Position numbers and translations under genes: made by a program. A model generated the notes under the pieces. That model did no database searches, had not been told where the DNA came from, and saw only the letters and a program-made list of their open reading frames with translations. Shown in pieces: positions 36,172 through 44,718 of a DNA stretch of 64,000 nt. Source of the DNA: Burkholderiales bacterium RIFCSPLOWO2_12_FULL_65_40 (GTDB lineage: Bacteria > Pseudomonadota > Gammaproteobacteria > Burkholderiales > Burkholderiaceae_C); contig MESL01000013.1 in assembly GCA_001770955.1 (NCBI GenBank), forward strand, positions 1 through 64,000, read 5' to 3'. How positions within the stretch are numbered: the first letter of the stretch is position 1; every line of letters begins with the position of its first letter.

Positions 36172-37857
36172 ATGACCCCGTCCCACATGACCGCATCCGA
36201 GCTGCAAGACTGGCTGCGCGTGCGCTTTCCCAAAGAGGACGAACGCCATGAGTGGAAGGAGTGGAACAGCCTCAAGTCCAACATCTCGGGCCGCAAAGGT
36301 GACGACCTCGTGTCTTACGTCTCGGCCCTGGCCAACATGGAGGGCGGCTGCATCGTCATTGGCGTGCAGGACAAAACCCTTGCGCTGACGGGTATTCAGG
36401 ACTTTGCCGACTACACGGCAGACAACGTGGTGCACCGTGTGCTGGGCAAAACGCCGGGGCCGCCATCCCTGGGGTTTCGCGTCGAAGAACTGTGCGCCAG
36501 CGACTCGGGCGCCGTGGTGTGGCTGGTGCATGTGCCGCGCCACGCACCACGCGAACTGGTGCTGGCGCACGACAAGGCCTGGCAGCGCGACGGTGACAGC
36601 CTGGTGGAACTGCGCGAAGACCGGCGCCGCGCCATCCTGACCGAGTTGATTGCGGGCCAGGACTGGAGTGCGCACATCGTGGCCGGGGCCACGTTGGCGG
36701 ATCTGGATCCGGCGGCCATTGCCAAGGCCCGTGCCAAATACACCGAGAAGCACCAGAACGAGCGCTGGGCTGCCGAGATGGCGGACTGGAGCGTGGAGCA
36801 GTTTCTGGCCAAAGCCAAGATGACCACGCATGGCCAGCTCAATCGCGCAGCCTTGCTGCTGCTGGGCCGGGCTGAATGTGTGGATTGGCTGTCGCCCCAG
36901 CCTGCAGAAATACTCTGGAAGGTGCCCGCAGATCGCATTGCTCTGCCTTTTGGTCCGCCATTTGTGCTGACGACGACCGAGGTCGGCCAACGCATACGCA
37001 ATCCCAACATCAAGCTCTTTCCTGAAACGGAGTTGCTGGCGGTGGAGTTGCCGCGCTACGACGCTCAGGTGGTCCTGGAAGGGCTGCACAACTGCATTGC
37101 CCACCAGGACTATGAGCAGGCAGGCCGCGTGGTGGTGGAGGAGTGGCAGGGCCACTTGCGGCTGACCAATCCAGGCGGGTTTGTCGATGGGCGCCCGGAA
37201 GACTATTTCGATGGCCGACGCACGCCGGAGAAATACCGCAATCCTCGGCTGGTGGAGGCCATGCGTCTGATCGGGATGATCGACCGGGGAGGATTCGGCA
37301 TCCGTGACATGGTGGCCGCCCAGCGCAAGCGCTACCTGCCCCTGCCAGACTATGAAGGCAGCAGCGCCAACCAGACCGTGTTCACCATTTACGGCCAGAC
37401 CATCGACAAGAACTACAGCCAGTTGCTCATGGAGCGATCCGACCTGCCTCTGGAGCAAGTCGTCTGGCTGGACCGGGTGCAGAAAAAACACCGCATCGCC
37501 GACGACCAGGCTGCCACGCTGCGCCGGGCCAGGCTGATCGAAGGGCGCAAGCCCAACTTTTTTGTCTCTGCCCACGTAGCCGATGCGACCAACACCCGTG
37601 CGCAATACACGCGCAACAAGGGCCTAAGCGACCATTTCTACAAAACGCTGATCCTGCAGCACATCCAGAAATTCCGGTCGGCTTCAGCGGCAGAGTTGCG
37701 TGCACTGCTGCTCGACAAGCTGCCCGATTCACTGACACCGCAGCAAAAGCTGGTAAAGATCAAAAACCTGTTGGCGGCCCTGCGCTCAACCGGTCTGGAT
37801 GGCGCCAGGATTGGCGTTACCGGCACAGGGAAAAATGCGCGCTGGGTGATTCGATAG
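36172..37857 (+). CDS. AlbA_2-domain/HATPase protein of the restriction cassette
   Basis: 561 residues. The N-terminal AlbA_2 (Schlafen-like) nucleic-acid domain has WKEWNSLKSN, then LVSYVSALANMEGGCIVIGV (residues about 22-70). A GHKL-type ATPase region (about 300-400) has EGLHNCIAHQDYEQAGRVVVEEW and RGGFGIRDM. The last 80 residues resemble a winged helix (LILQHIQKFRSASAAELRALLLDKL). RecG-like annotation is common for such proteins but there is no helicase motif. It is sandwiched between mod and res, so it probably regulates or assists the restriction system, perhaps through the boxes at 37871-37985. Confidence 0.85.
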   Translation: MTPSHMTASELQDWLRVRFPKEDERHEWKEWNSLKSNISGRKGDDLVSYVSALANMEGGCIVIGVQDKTLALTGIQDFADYTADNVVHRVLGKTPGPPSLGFRVEELCASDSGAVVWLVHVPRHAPRELVLAHDKAWQRDGDSLVELREDRRRAILTELIAGQDWSAHIVAGATLADLDPAAIAKARAKYTEKHQNERWAAEMADWSVEQFLAKAKMTTHGQLNRAALLLLGRAECVDWLSPQPAEILWKVPADRIALPFGPPFVLTTTEVGQRIRNPNIKLFPETELLAVELPRYDAQVVLEGLHNCIAHQDYEQAGRVVVEEWQGHLRLTNPGGFVDGRPEDYFDGRRTPEKYRNPRLVEAMRLIGMIDRGGFGIRDMVAAQRKRYLPLPDYEGSSANQTVFTIYGQTIDKNYSQLLMERSDLPLEQVVWLDRVQKKHRIADDQAATLRRARLIEGRKPNFFVSAHVADATNTRAQYTRNKGLSDHFYKTLILQHIQKFRSASAAELRALLLDKLPDSLTPQQKLVKIKNLLAALRSTGLDGARIGVTGTGKNARWVIR

Positions 37858-37870
37858 AAAGAGGCTGTCT

Positions 37871-37985
37871 TTCGGATAACGGGGCAAAAATTATTCGTAC
37901 TTATCCGAAAAATCAACCAAAGAAAAAAAATAAGTCCATAAAAATCAATAGCTTGCATCGGATAACGCCACAGAATTTATCCGAA
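37871..37985. promoter_or_regulatory. Four TTATCCGAA boxes as two inverted pairs upstream of res
   Basis: TTCGGATAA (37871-37879) pairs with TTATCCGAA (37901-37909), and TCGGATAA (37958-37965) pairs with TTATCCGA (37977-37984). The 155-bp gap holding them is AT-rich compared with its flanks. Four copies of one 8-9 bp word in two inverted pairs is the layout of a cooperative operator, ending 28 bases before the res ATG. The winged-helix-like tail of the upstream protein is a candidate binder. Confidence 0.65.
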
Positions 37986-38012
37986 GCATGGCGCGTCCCC
38001 TCCTTGACCCAC

Positions 38013-40730
38013 ATGACCTCCCTCACCCTCAAGACCTACCAGCAAACCGCCCTCGATGCGCTGGGCGCGTTCGTCCGCGCTGCCCGCACCAAGGGCCCGG
38101 CGCTGGCCTTTGGCGAACTGGCTGGCCGCCCCTATAACCTTGACGCCTTTGGCGCGCAGGTGCCTTGCGTGTGTCTGCGCATTCCCACGGGCGGCGGCAA
38201 GACGGTGCTGGCGGCGCACGGGGTGCCTCTGCTGGCGCGTGAGTGGCAAGGCAGCGATGCGCCGGTGGCCGTGTGGCTGGTGCCCAGCGATGCCATTCGC
38301 CAACAAACGCTCAAGGCCTTACAGACGCCCGGCCATGCCTACCGCACCGCCCTGACCGATGTCTATGGCGAAGGCTTGCAAGTGTGCACACTCGAAGATG
38401 TGGCGCAAATCGCCCCGCCCGACTGGGGGCGCCATGCCGTGGTGGTGGTGGCAACCATCCAGAGCTTTCGCATCGAGGATGCAGGGCAGCGCAATGTGTA
38501 CAGCTTCTCGGAGAGCTTTGAGCCGCACTTCAAAGGCGCGCCAGAAGGCGCCATGGTCTGCCTGCACGACTTGCCCGACGCGGTGGTGACGGCGCAGGAC
38601 GCCGCGCAGGATGCCACGGGTTTGCTGGCGGGCTTTGTGGGCCAGCCGCGCTGGAGCCTGGCCAACTGGCTGGCTCTGCACAGCCCCCTGCTCATCGTGG
38701 ACGAGGCGCACAACACCAAAACGGACAAGAGCTTCACCGCGCTGCAGCGCCTGAACCCCGCGTTCATTCTGGAGCTGACGGCCACTCCGATTGCTGCCAA
38801 GACCAATGTGCTCTACCACGTCAGCGCGCAGGAGCTGGCGGCCGAGGACATGATCAAGCTGCCCATCGTGCTGGCCGAGCACCCCGAGGGCTGGCCCGCC
38901 GCCGTGTTTGGCGCAGTGCAGACGCAGCGCAAGCTGGAGGCCGAGGCGCTCAAGGACGAGGCCGATGGGCATGGTTATGTGCGGCCCATCGTGCTGTTTC
39001 AGGCGCAAAACCTGGGCGACGAAATGCCGCCCGAGGCCCTGCGCCGCTATCTGGTGAACGAGCTCAACCTGCCAGACAACCAGATCGTGGTGGCCACGGG
39101 CACCCAGCGCGGGCTGGACGACATCGATTTGGCGGCGCGCAATTGCCCAGTGCGCTATGTGATTACGGTGCAGGCGCTGCGCGAGGGCTGGGACTGCCCG
39201 TTTGCCTATGTGCTGTGCAGCCTGCAAAAGCTGACCAGCGCCACGGCGGTGGAGCAGTTGCTGGGCCGCGTGCTGCGCATGCCGCAGGCCCGCCGACGCG
39301 GGCGCGAGGCGCTCAACCGCGCTTATGCCCATGTGTGCGCGGCGGAGTTTTCTGCGGCAGCGCATGCGCTGGCCGACCGCCTGATCCAGCACATGGGGTT
39401 CGAGGCGCTGGATGTGGCTTCGATGCTGGCGCCGCCATCGAGCTACCCGCTGTTTGGCGAAGAATTTGATCAAAATTCCCATGCAGCACCCACCCCGCTT
39501 GCGCTGATAGCTACTAATTTTGAAGCAATTGCAGCCACGCCCGAGCTGCTGGCAGTGCCCGGTGTGCAGCAGCAGACCATTGCGGGCACGGCGCAGGTGG
39601 TGGTGGCGGGCCACATCGAGGCCAGCACCGAGTCGCTGATGCTGGCCCAGGTGCGCGGGGCCAAAAAGCAGGAGCTGCTGCGCGATCAGGTAGCCCAGCA
39701 CAATGCGCTGGTGGCCGCCAGCGTGGCCCCCGCATCGCGCGGCGTGCGCTTTGCGCCCGTACCCACACTGGCCTACCGCACCGACGCACAGGCGCCGCTG
39801 TGGCCACTGGAGCAGGGCGCGGTGCTGAGCACGGTGGGGCTTGATCTGCTCAGCCCCCAGGCGGTGCAGCTGCCCGGTTTTCACGTGGTGCAAGAGTCGA
39901 ACGTGATCGAGATCGACGTGAAGGATGCACGCGTGACGCTGCGCCCCACCGATGTGCAGCAGATGGCTATGGACTATGGCGCCAGCAGCATCACGGCCGA
40001 CACGCTGGTGCGCTGGCTGGACCAGTCGCTGCACAAGGCGCTGCACGCTCCGCTGGCGGGCATCACCCAGTCGCAGCGCCGTGCTTTTCTGGCGGCCGTG
40101 GTAAACCACCAGCTCCATGCCTACGGCCTGCCGCTGGTGGTGCTGGCGCAGGCGCGGTTTCAGTTGGCCCGGTGCATCGCATTGCATGTGGGTGATCTGC
40201 GCGACCAAGCGGCCACGCGGCAGTTTCGCCAGCTGGTGCTGCAGAACGGCCAGGCGGGTGCCTGGTTGCTGGAGAGCGACTGGCTGCACCCCCATGTGTT
40301 TGAGCCTGGCCGCTACCCAGCGCCGGTGGCGTCGCGCTACAGCGGGCGTTACCAGTTCACGCGGCATTACTTTGCCGTGCTGGCCGACCTGAAGGATGGC
40401 GGCGAAGAGTTTCAGTGCGCGCAGTTGATCGACCGCCACCCCAAAGTCCGGCAATGGGTGCGCAACCTCGATACCGCGCCCTGCGGCTTTGCCCTGCCCA
40501 CGTCGCGCGGCCGGTTTTTTGCCGACTTTGTTGCCCAGCTGGTCGATGGCCGTGTGGCCTTGCTCGAATACAAAGGGGCGCATTTGCTCAGCGACCCGTA
40601 TGAAATGGAAAAGAGCCAGGTCGGTGCGCTGTGGGCGCAGGCCAGCGCAGGCAAAGCCGTGTTTGGTTGGCTGACCAAGCAGCAAGACGGCAAGAGCCTG
40701 GCGCAGCAGCTCGATACGGTGCTGGCATGA
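38013..40730 (+). CDS. Type III restriction subunit (Res): DEAD/DEAH helicase-nuclease
   Basis: 905 residues. Superfamily 2 helicase with Walker A IPTGGGKTVLAA (Lys near residue 63), DEAH box LLIVDEAHN (residues 230-233), motif III LTATPIAAK and motif VI LLGRVLRMPQARR. The C-terminal nuclease is of PD-(D/E)xK type: Asp838 in FFADFV and Glu852-x-Lys854 in LLEYKG. It translocates on DNA and cuts unmodified DNA together with Mod. ATG 38013 begins the conserved part; the frame is open 20 codons upstream through the TTATCCGAA boxes. Residues about 487-506 come from a repeat copy. The stop overlaps the next ATG (ATGA). Confidence 0.92.
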   Translation: MTSLTLKTYQQTALDALGAFVRAARTKGPALAFGELAGRPYNLDAFGAQVPCVCLRIPTGGGKTVLAAHGVPLLAREWQGSDAPVAVWLVPSDAIRQQTLKALQTPGHAYRTALTDVYGEGLQVCTLEDVAQIAPPDWGRHAVVVVATIQSFRIEDAGQRNVYSFSESFEPHFKGAPEGAMVCLHDLPDAVVTAQDAAQDATGLLAGFVGQPRWSLANWLALHSPLLIVDEAHNTKTDKSFTALQRLNPAFILELTATPIAAKTNVLYHVSAQELAAEDMIKLPIVLAEHPEGWPAAVFGAVQTQRKLEAEALKDEADGHGYVRPIVLFQAQNLGDEMPPEALRRYLVNELNLPDNQIVVATGTQRGLDDIDLAARNCPVRYVITVQALREGWDCPFAYVLCSLQKLTSATAVEQLLGRVLRMPQARRRGREALNRAYAHVCAAEFSAAAHALADRLIQHMGFEALDVASMLAPPSSYPLFGEEFDQNSHAAPTPLALIATNFEAIAATPELLAVPGVQQQTIAGTAQVVVAGHIEASTESLMLAQVRGAKKQELLRDQVAQHNALVAASVAPASRGVRFAPVPTLAYRTDAQAPLWPLEQGAVLSTVGLDLLSPQAVQLPGFHVVQESNVIEIDVKDARVTLRPTDVQQMAMDYGASSITADTLVRWLDQSLHKALHAPLAGITQSQRRAFLAAVVNHQLHAYGLPLVVLAQARFQLARCIALHVGDLRDQAATRQFRQLVLQNGQAGAWLLESDWLHPHVFEPGRYPAPVASRYSGRYQFTRHYFAVLADLKDGGEEFQCAQLIDRHPKVRQWVRNLDTAPCGFALPTSRGRFFADFVAQLVDGRVALLEYKGAHLLSDPYEMEKSQVGALWAQASAGKAVFGWLTKQQDGKSLAQQLDTVLA
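39470..39530 (+). repeat. Family-1 dispersed repeat, degenerate copy 7, inside res
   Basis: CCGCTTGCGCTGATAGCTAC, then TAATTTTGAAG, resembles the core plus tail of the repeat (AAGCGCAAGCAGCTATTATTTTAG). It is translated in frame as PTPLALIATNFEAIA in a non-conserved linker of Res. Confidence 0.4.
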
Positions 40731-42382
40731 CACCTGCTACTGAGCCTGCGACCGGCCCCACCGGCCCCCGCCCCATCGAAATCGCCCTGCTCGCCAGCGT
40801 GTTCGTCGTGGCGGCCTGCGGGCTGCTGTACGAGCTGGCAGCGGGGGCCCTGGCGTCGTATGTGCTGGGCGACTCGGTACTGCAGTTTTCCACCATCATC
40901 GGCACCTACCTGTTTGCCATGGGCGTGGGCTCGTGGCTGTCGCGCTATTTCGAGCGGCAGTTGCCCGCGCATTTTTTGCGCATCGAACTGCTGGTGGCAT
41001 TGATCGGCGGCCTGCTGCCGGCCACGCTATTTCTGGCCAATGCCTATGTGCCGGGGGCATTTCGCTTTTTGCTCTACGGCATGGTGCTGGCGGTGGGCAC
41101 GCTGGTGGGCCTGGAGATTCCGCTGGTCATGCGCATCCTCAAGCGCAACGTGGCGCTGAAAGACCTGGTCTCGCAGGTGCTCACCTTCGACTACCTGGGC
41201 GCGCTGGCCGTGTCGATGGCGTTTCCGCTGCTGCTGGTGCCACAGCTCGGGCTGATCCGCACGGGGCTGCTGTTCGGCCTGATGAACGCGGCCGTGGCGC
41301 TGTGGGCGGTGTGGCTGTTCCGATGGGAGCTGCGGCGCCTGCGCGCGCATGTGGCGGCCTGCGTGATGGTGCTGGGCCTCCTGCTGGCGGCGCTGGTGGG
41401 GGCCGAGCAGATCACGAGTTTTGCCGAGGACAAGTTCTACCAGGACCGCATCGTCTTCACCGCGGCCTCGCCTTACCAGCGCATCGTGGTCACGCAGGGG
41501 CGGGCCGGGCACCGGCTGTACCTCAACGGCAACCTGCAGTTTGCGCAAGCAGACGAGTACCGCTACCACGAGGCCCTGGTGCACCCCGCCATGGCCGCGC
41601 ACGGCGCGCCGCGCAAGGTGGCGGTGCTGGGCGGCGGCGACGGCATGGCGGTGCGCGAAGTGCTGCGCTACCCCTCGGTCGAATCCGTCACCCTGGTCGA
41701 GCTGGACCCGGCCATGACGCAGCTCTTTACCGACAACCCCACGCTGGCCCGGCTCAACGGCGGTGCGCTGCGCGACCCGCGGGTGAAGGTCGTCAACGCA
41801 GACGCCTTTGGCTGGCTGCAGGAAGGCAGCGTGAGCGCCGCCCGGCCGCCCGAAGGCGCGAAGGCCCCACGCACCGGCGATGCCGGGGCCCCTTCCCAAG
41901 ATGGGGGCAGCGAACCCCGCGAAGCGGGGAGCGTGGGGGCGCCAGACCTTTTTGATGTGATCGTGGTGGACTTCCCCGACCCCACCAACTTTTCCATCGG
42001 CAAGCTCTACACCAACAGCTTTTACGCCCTGCTGGACAAGCGCCTGGCCGCCAGCGGCTACGCCGTGGTGCAGACCACCTCGCCGCTGGTGGCGCGGCAC
42101 AGCTACTGGACGGTGGTGCAGACCATCGAGTCGGTGGGCCTTCGCACCACGCCCTACCACGCGCATGTGCCGAGCTTTGGCGAGTGGGGCTTTGTCATCG
42201 CCAGCCGCAGGCCCTGGCGCCTGCCGGAGGCGCTGCCCGGCGGGCTGCAGTTCCTGAGCCCCACCACACTGCCGCTGCTGCTGGACTTTCCGCTCGACAT
42301 GGCGCGCGTGCCTGCCGAGGTGAACCGGCTGTCCAACCAGGCCCTCGTGTACACCTACGAGCGCGAATGGGGCAAGCATTGA
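40727..42382 (+). CDS. Membrane-anchored spermidine-synthase-like protein
   Basis: 551 residues. The N-terminal part (about 15-225) has seven or so membrane helices (ACGLLYELAAGALASYVLGDS, IIGTYLFAMGVGSWLSRYFE). The C-terminal domain (about 250-530) is a spermidine-synthase fold with the decarboxylated-SAM pocket VAVLGGGDGMAVREVLRY, VTLVELDPAM and the catalytic-loop region VIVVDFPDPTNFSIGKLYT. Between ADAFGWLQEG and the latter, about 40 residues of Pro/Gly/Ala-rich repeat-encoded sequence (about 368-408) are inserted. The product is unknown. It starts by ATGA overlap with res. Confidence 0.87.
   Translation: MTPATEPATGPTGPRPIEIALLASVFVVAACGLLYELAAGALASYVLGDSVLQFSTIIGTYLFAMGVGSWLSRYFERQLPAHFLRIELLVALIGGLLPATLFLANAYVPGAFRFLLYGMVLAVGTLVGLEIPLVMRILKRNVALKDLVSQVLTFDYLGALAVSMAFPLLLVPQLGLIRTGLLFGLMNAAVALWAVWLFRWELRRLRAHVAACVMVLGLLLAALVGAEQITSFAEDKFYQDRIVFTAASPYQRIVVTQGRAGHRLYLNGNLQFAQADEYRYHEALVHPAMAAHGAPRKVAVLGGGDGMAVREVLRYPSVESVTLVELDPAMTQLFTDNPTLARLNGGALRDPRVKVVNADAFGWLQEGSVSAARPPEGAKAPRTGDAGAPSQDGGSEPREAGSVGAPDLFDVIVVDFPDPTNFSIGKLYTNSFYALLDKRLAASGYAVVQTTSPLVARHSYWTVVQTIESVGLRTTPYHAHVPSFGEWGFVIASRRPWRLPEALPGGLQFLSPTTLPLLLDFPLDMARVPAEVNRLSNQALVYTYEREWGKH
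41840..41945 (+). repeat. GC-rich repeat-like insert within the spermidine-synthase-like gene
   Basis: A low-complexity stretch (GGCCGCCCGAAGGCGCGAAG, then GATGGGGGCAGCGAACCCCG) encodes a linker rich in Pro, Gly, Ala and charged residues that has no place in the fold. It resembles the mosaic GC-rich repeats of the window in composition and internal palindromes (CCCCGCGAAGCGGGG). Confidence 0.45.
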
Positions 42383-42532
42383 AACACCCCCCTGAGCCGC
42401 TTCGCGGCGTCCCCCCGCTCTCGCAGCGCTGCGCGCTGCGGGCAGGGGGACGCCCCCAGCGCGGCGGGGCGGCGCGGCCGGCCCAGGCCCTTGCACGGTG
42501 GCCGCTGGCCTGGGCCGCGCCGGTTTCACGCG
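42383..42532 (+). repeat. Family-2 GC-rich dispersed repeat, copy B
   Basis: Begins at the stop codon of the spermidine-synthase-like gene with ACACCCCCCTGAGCCGC and runs through CCCAGCGCGGCGGGGCGGC, TTGCACGGTGGC and CTGGCCTGGGCCGCGCC. It fills the gap to the FAD oxidoreductase gene. Confidence 0.8.
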
Positions 42533-42568
42533 CCGCGGGTGGTACACACACCCTGCGAGGCTAAGGCC

Positions 42569-44248
42569 ATGCAGCGCCGCCAGTTCCTCGCCGCTGCTGT
42601 AGCCAGTGCCCTGGCAGGCTGCCAGGACACGCCGCGCACGCTGGCAGGGGGTTTCACCGGCATCGACCTGGCGCGGGGCCACCAGTTGCGTGACCTGCTC
42701 AAGACCGGCCCGCTCCCCGCGCCCGCCGTGGTGCGCCGCACCCAGGTGCTGATTGCGGGCGGCGGCGTGGCCGGGCTGGCGGCGGCGCGTGCGCTGCGGC
42801 TGGCGGGGGTGGATGACTTTGCCCTGCTGGAGCTGGAAGACGAAGCTGGCGGCAACAGCCGAGGTGGCATGGTGAACGGCATAGCATGCCCGCTGGGCGC
42901 GCACTACCTGCCCGTGCCGGGTGAGCACGCGCGCGAGGTGCAGGATCTGCTGGAGGAACTGGGCCTGCGCCAGCGCGTGGCCGGGCGCTGGCAGTACGAC
43001 GAACGCCACCTGTGCCACACCCCGCAGGAGCGGCTGTACTTCGAAGGCGAATGGCACGAGGGCCTGCTGCCCGTGCAGGGCGTGGGCGAGCCCACGTTGG
43101 CGCAGTACCGGCGCTTTGCCGAGCAGGTGCAGGCGCTGGGCCGTGCCGCGCACTTCACCATGCCCATGCTCAAGGGTTTGGATACAAAAAGGTCTATTTC
43201 GCCCGTCCATCAAGCGCTTGACGCTATTGTTTTTGACGAATGGCTGGCGCGCGAGGGCTTTGACGACGCGCACCTGCGCTGGTACCTGGACTACAGCTGC
43301 CGCGACGACTACGGCGCCGGCACGGCGCGCGTGTCGGCCTGGGCCGGCATCCACTACTTTGCCAGCCGCCACGGCTTCCACGCGCCCGGCGAGGCTGCGC
43401 CGGAAGAGCGCGAGGCCGTGCTCACCTGGCCCGAGGGCAACGGCTGGCTGACGCGCCGCCTGGCCGAACCCCTGCGCGCGGGCGGCCAGCTGCGCACCGG
43501 CTGCAGCGTGCTGCGCATCACCGAGGGGCGCCACGGCGTGGAGGTGGACGCCTACCACCACGCCAGCGGCAACGTCGAGCGCTGGAAGGCACAGCGCTGC
43601 GTGGTGGCCCTGCCGGTGTTGGTGGCGGCCCGCGTGCTGCCCAGCCCCCCGGCCTTTGTGCAGGCGGCCGCGCTGCGCCTGCAGTGGGCGCCCTGGCTGG
43701 TCGCCAACATCCACATCGACGCACCGCTGCAGGACCGCCCCGGCGCCGCGCCCGCCTGGGACAACGTGCTGTACCAGGATGCCAACCCCGGGGGCCTGGG
43801 CTACGTGGATGCAGGGCACCAGCGGCTGGACCCGCGCTCCACGCTCACCGGCCCCACGGTGCTGAGCTACTACCAGGCGCTGGGCGACCTGCCGCAGGGC
43901 CGCGAACAACTGGCCACGCGGCCCTGGACGCACTGGGCCCATGCCGCACTGGCCACGCTGGCCGTGCCCCACCCCGACCTGGCACGCCTCGCCACGCGCG
44001 TGGACATCACGCGCTACGGCCACGCGATGGCCATCCCCACGCCGGGTTCGCTCGGTTTTTTCAGCCAGATCGGCCTGCAGCGTCCGGCTGGATTGCGCAA
44101 GCCGCTATTGAATGGAGAGCGCGCACCCTGGCTGCCCACGCCCACCACGGCACGGCTGGCGTTTGCGCACAGCGACTGGTCGGGCTACTCGGTGTTCGAG
44201 GAAGCCTTCACGCGCGGACATACGGCGGGGTGGGTGGCTGCCGGGTAG
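42569..44248 (+). CDS. Exported FAD-dependent amine-oxidase-like oxidoreductase
   Basis: 559 residues. The N-terminus MQRRQFLAAAVASALAGC combines a twin-arginine-like start with a lipobox, so the folded flavoprotein may be Tat-exported and lipid-anchored at Cys18. The FAD-binding GGGVAGLAAARALRLAGV (residues about 64-81) and the LLELEDEAGGNSRGG region follow. C-terminal sequence typical of amine oxidases is only loosely conserved, so the substrate (a polyamine-like product of the preceding enzyme?) is inference. Residues about 204-222 are encoded by a family-1 repeat copy. Confidence 0.8.
   Translation: MQRRQFLAAAVASALAGCQDTPRTLAGGFTGIDLARGHQLRDLLKTGPLPAPAVVRRTQVLIAGGGVAGLAAARALRLAGVDDFALLELEDEAGGNSRGGMVNGIACPLGAHYLPVPGEHAREVQDLLEELGLRQRVAGRWQYDERHLCHTPQERLYFEGEWHEGLLPVQGVGEPTLAQYRRFAEQVQALGRAAHFTMPMLKGLDTKRSISPVHQALDAIVFDEWLAREGFDDAHLRWYLDYSCRDDYGAGTARVSAWAGIHYFASRHGFHAPGEAAPEEREAVLTWPEGNGWLTRRLAEPLRAGGQLRTGCSVLRITEGRHGVEVDAYHHASGNVERWKAQRCVVALPVLVAARVLPSPPAFVQAAALRLQWAPWLVANIHIDAPLQDRPGAAPAWDNVLYQDANPGGLGYVDAGHQRLDPRSTLTGPTVLSYYQALGDLPQGREQLATRPWTHWAHAALATLAVPHPDLARLATRVDITRYGHAMAIPTPGSLGFFSQIGLQRPAGLRKPLLNGERAPWLPTPTTARLAFAHSDWSGYSVFEEAFTRGHTAGWVAAG
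43181..43236 (+). repeat. Family-1 dispersed repeat, copy 8, inside the FAD oxidoreductase gene
   Basis: ACAAAAAGGTCTATTTCGCCC, then GTCCATCAAGCGCTTGACGC, then TATTGTTTTTGA, a fairly complete copy translated in frame as TKRSISPVHQALDAIVFDE. Confidence 0.6.
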
Positions 44249-44356
44249 GTTGACCCACATGAACGGCCGTTGAACACGCCGTTCAGCACCCGTTCATCGC
44301 CTCAGGCGCACACTGCAGGCACAGTCACTTCCGACTGGCGTTCTCAGGAGAGTGCC

Positions 44357-44665
44357 ATGAACACCACCGCATTGATTTCCGCCGCCCTGCTGGCCTCGCT
44401 TTTCTCGGCCCCGCTGCTGGCGGGGCAGCACGACGGGGGCCAGCAGCGCGATTCGGCCCACCACCGTACGTTGGCAGACAAACGCAGTCTGCAAGACATG
44501 CAGATGGTGCCCACCCGCGTGAACGCCCAGGAGGCTGGCCACGGCTGGCAGTTTTTCTCCGACCCGGCAACGCACCACGCCGTGGCCATCAGCCCCCAGG
44601 GGGACTATTACTTCAGCCGCGGCAAGGGGCTGCACTGGGTGGCTGCGGATCTGTCGGGCCGCTGA
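44357..44665 (+). CDS. Small exported protein of unknown function
   Basis: 102 residues with a cleavable signal (NTTALISAALLASLFSAPLLAG, residues 2-23). The mature part is His-rich at its start (QHDGGQQRDSAHHR) and ends in HAVAISPQGDYYFSRGKGLHWVAADLSG. I recognise no family. AGGAG lies 7 bp upstream of the ATG. It follows the FAD oxidoreductase by about 110 bp on the same strand and may belong to the same envelope unit. Confidence 0.7.
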   Translation: MNTTALISAALLASLFSAPLLAGQHDGGQQRDSAHHRTLADKRSLQDMQMVPTRVNAQEAGHGWQFFSDPATHHAVAISPQGDYYFSRGKGLHWVAADLSGR

Positions 44666-44718
44666 GCGGCGGGCGGGGCTGAGAAAATGCCCCTCTGCTG
44701 TCCTCACCCCCACGCCCC

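Noticed and set aside
36172..37857. RecG-like helicase label for the middle gene of the restriction cassette
   Set aside because: No Walker A/DEAD-type helicase motifs; the visible domains are AlbA_2 and a GHKL-type ATPase.
38319..40733. 800-codon open frame antisense to res
   Set aside because: Antisense shadow of the helicase gene, with no family resemblance.
41027..44023. Nearly 1000-codon open frame antisense to the SpeE-like and FAD oxidoreductase genes
   Set aside because: Same reason; it spans two real genes and a repeat and has no domain.
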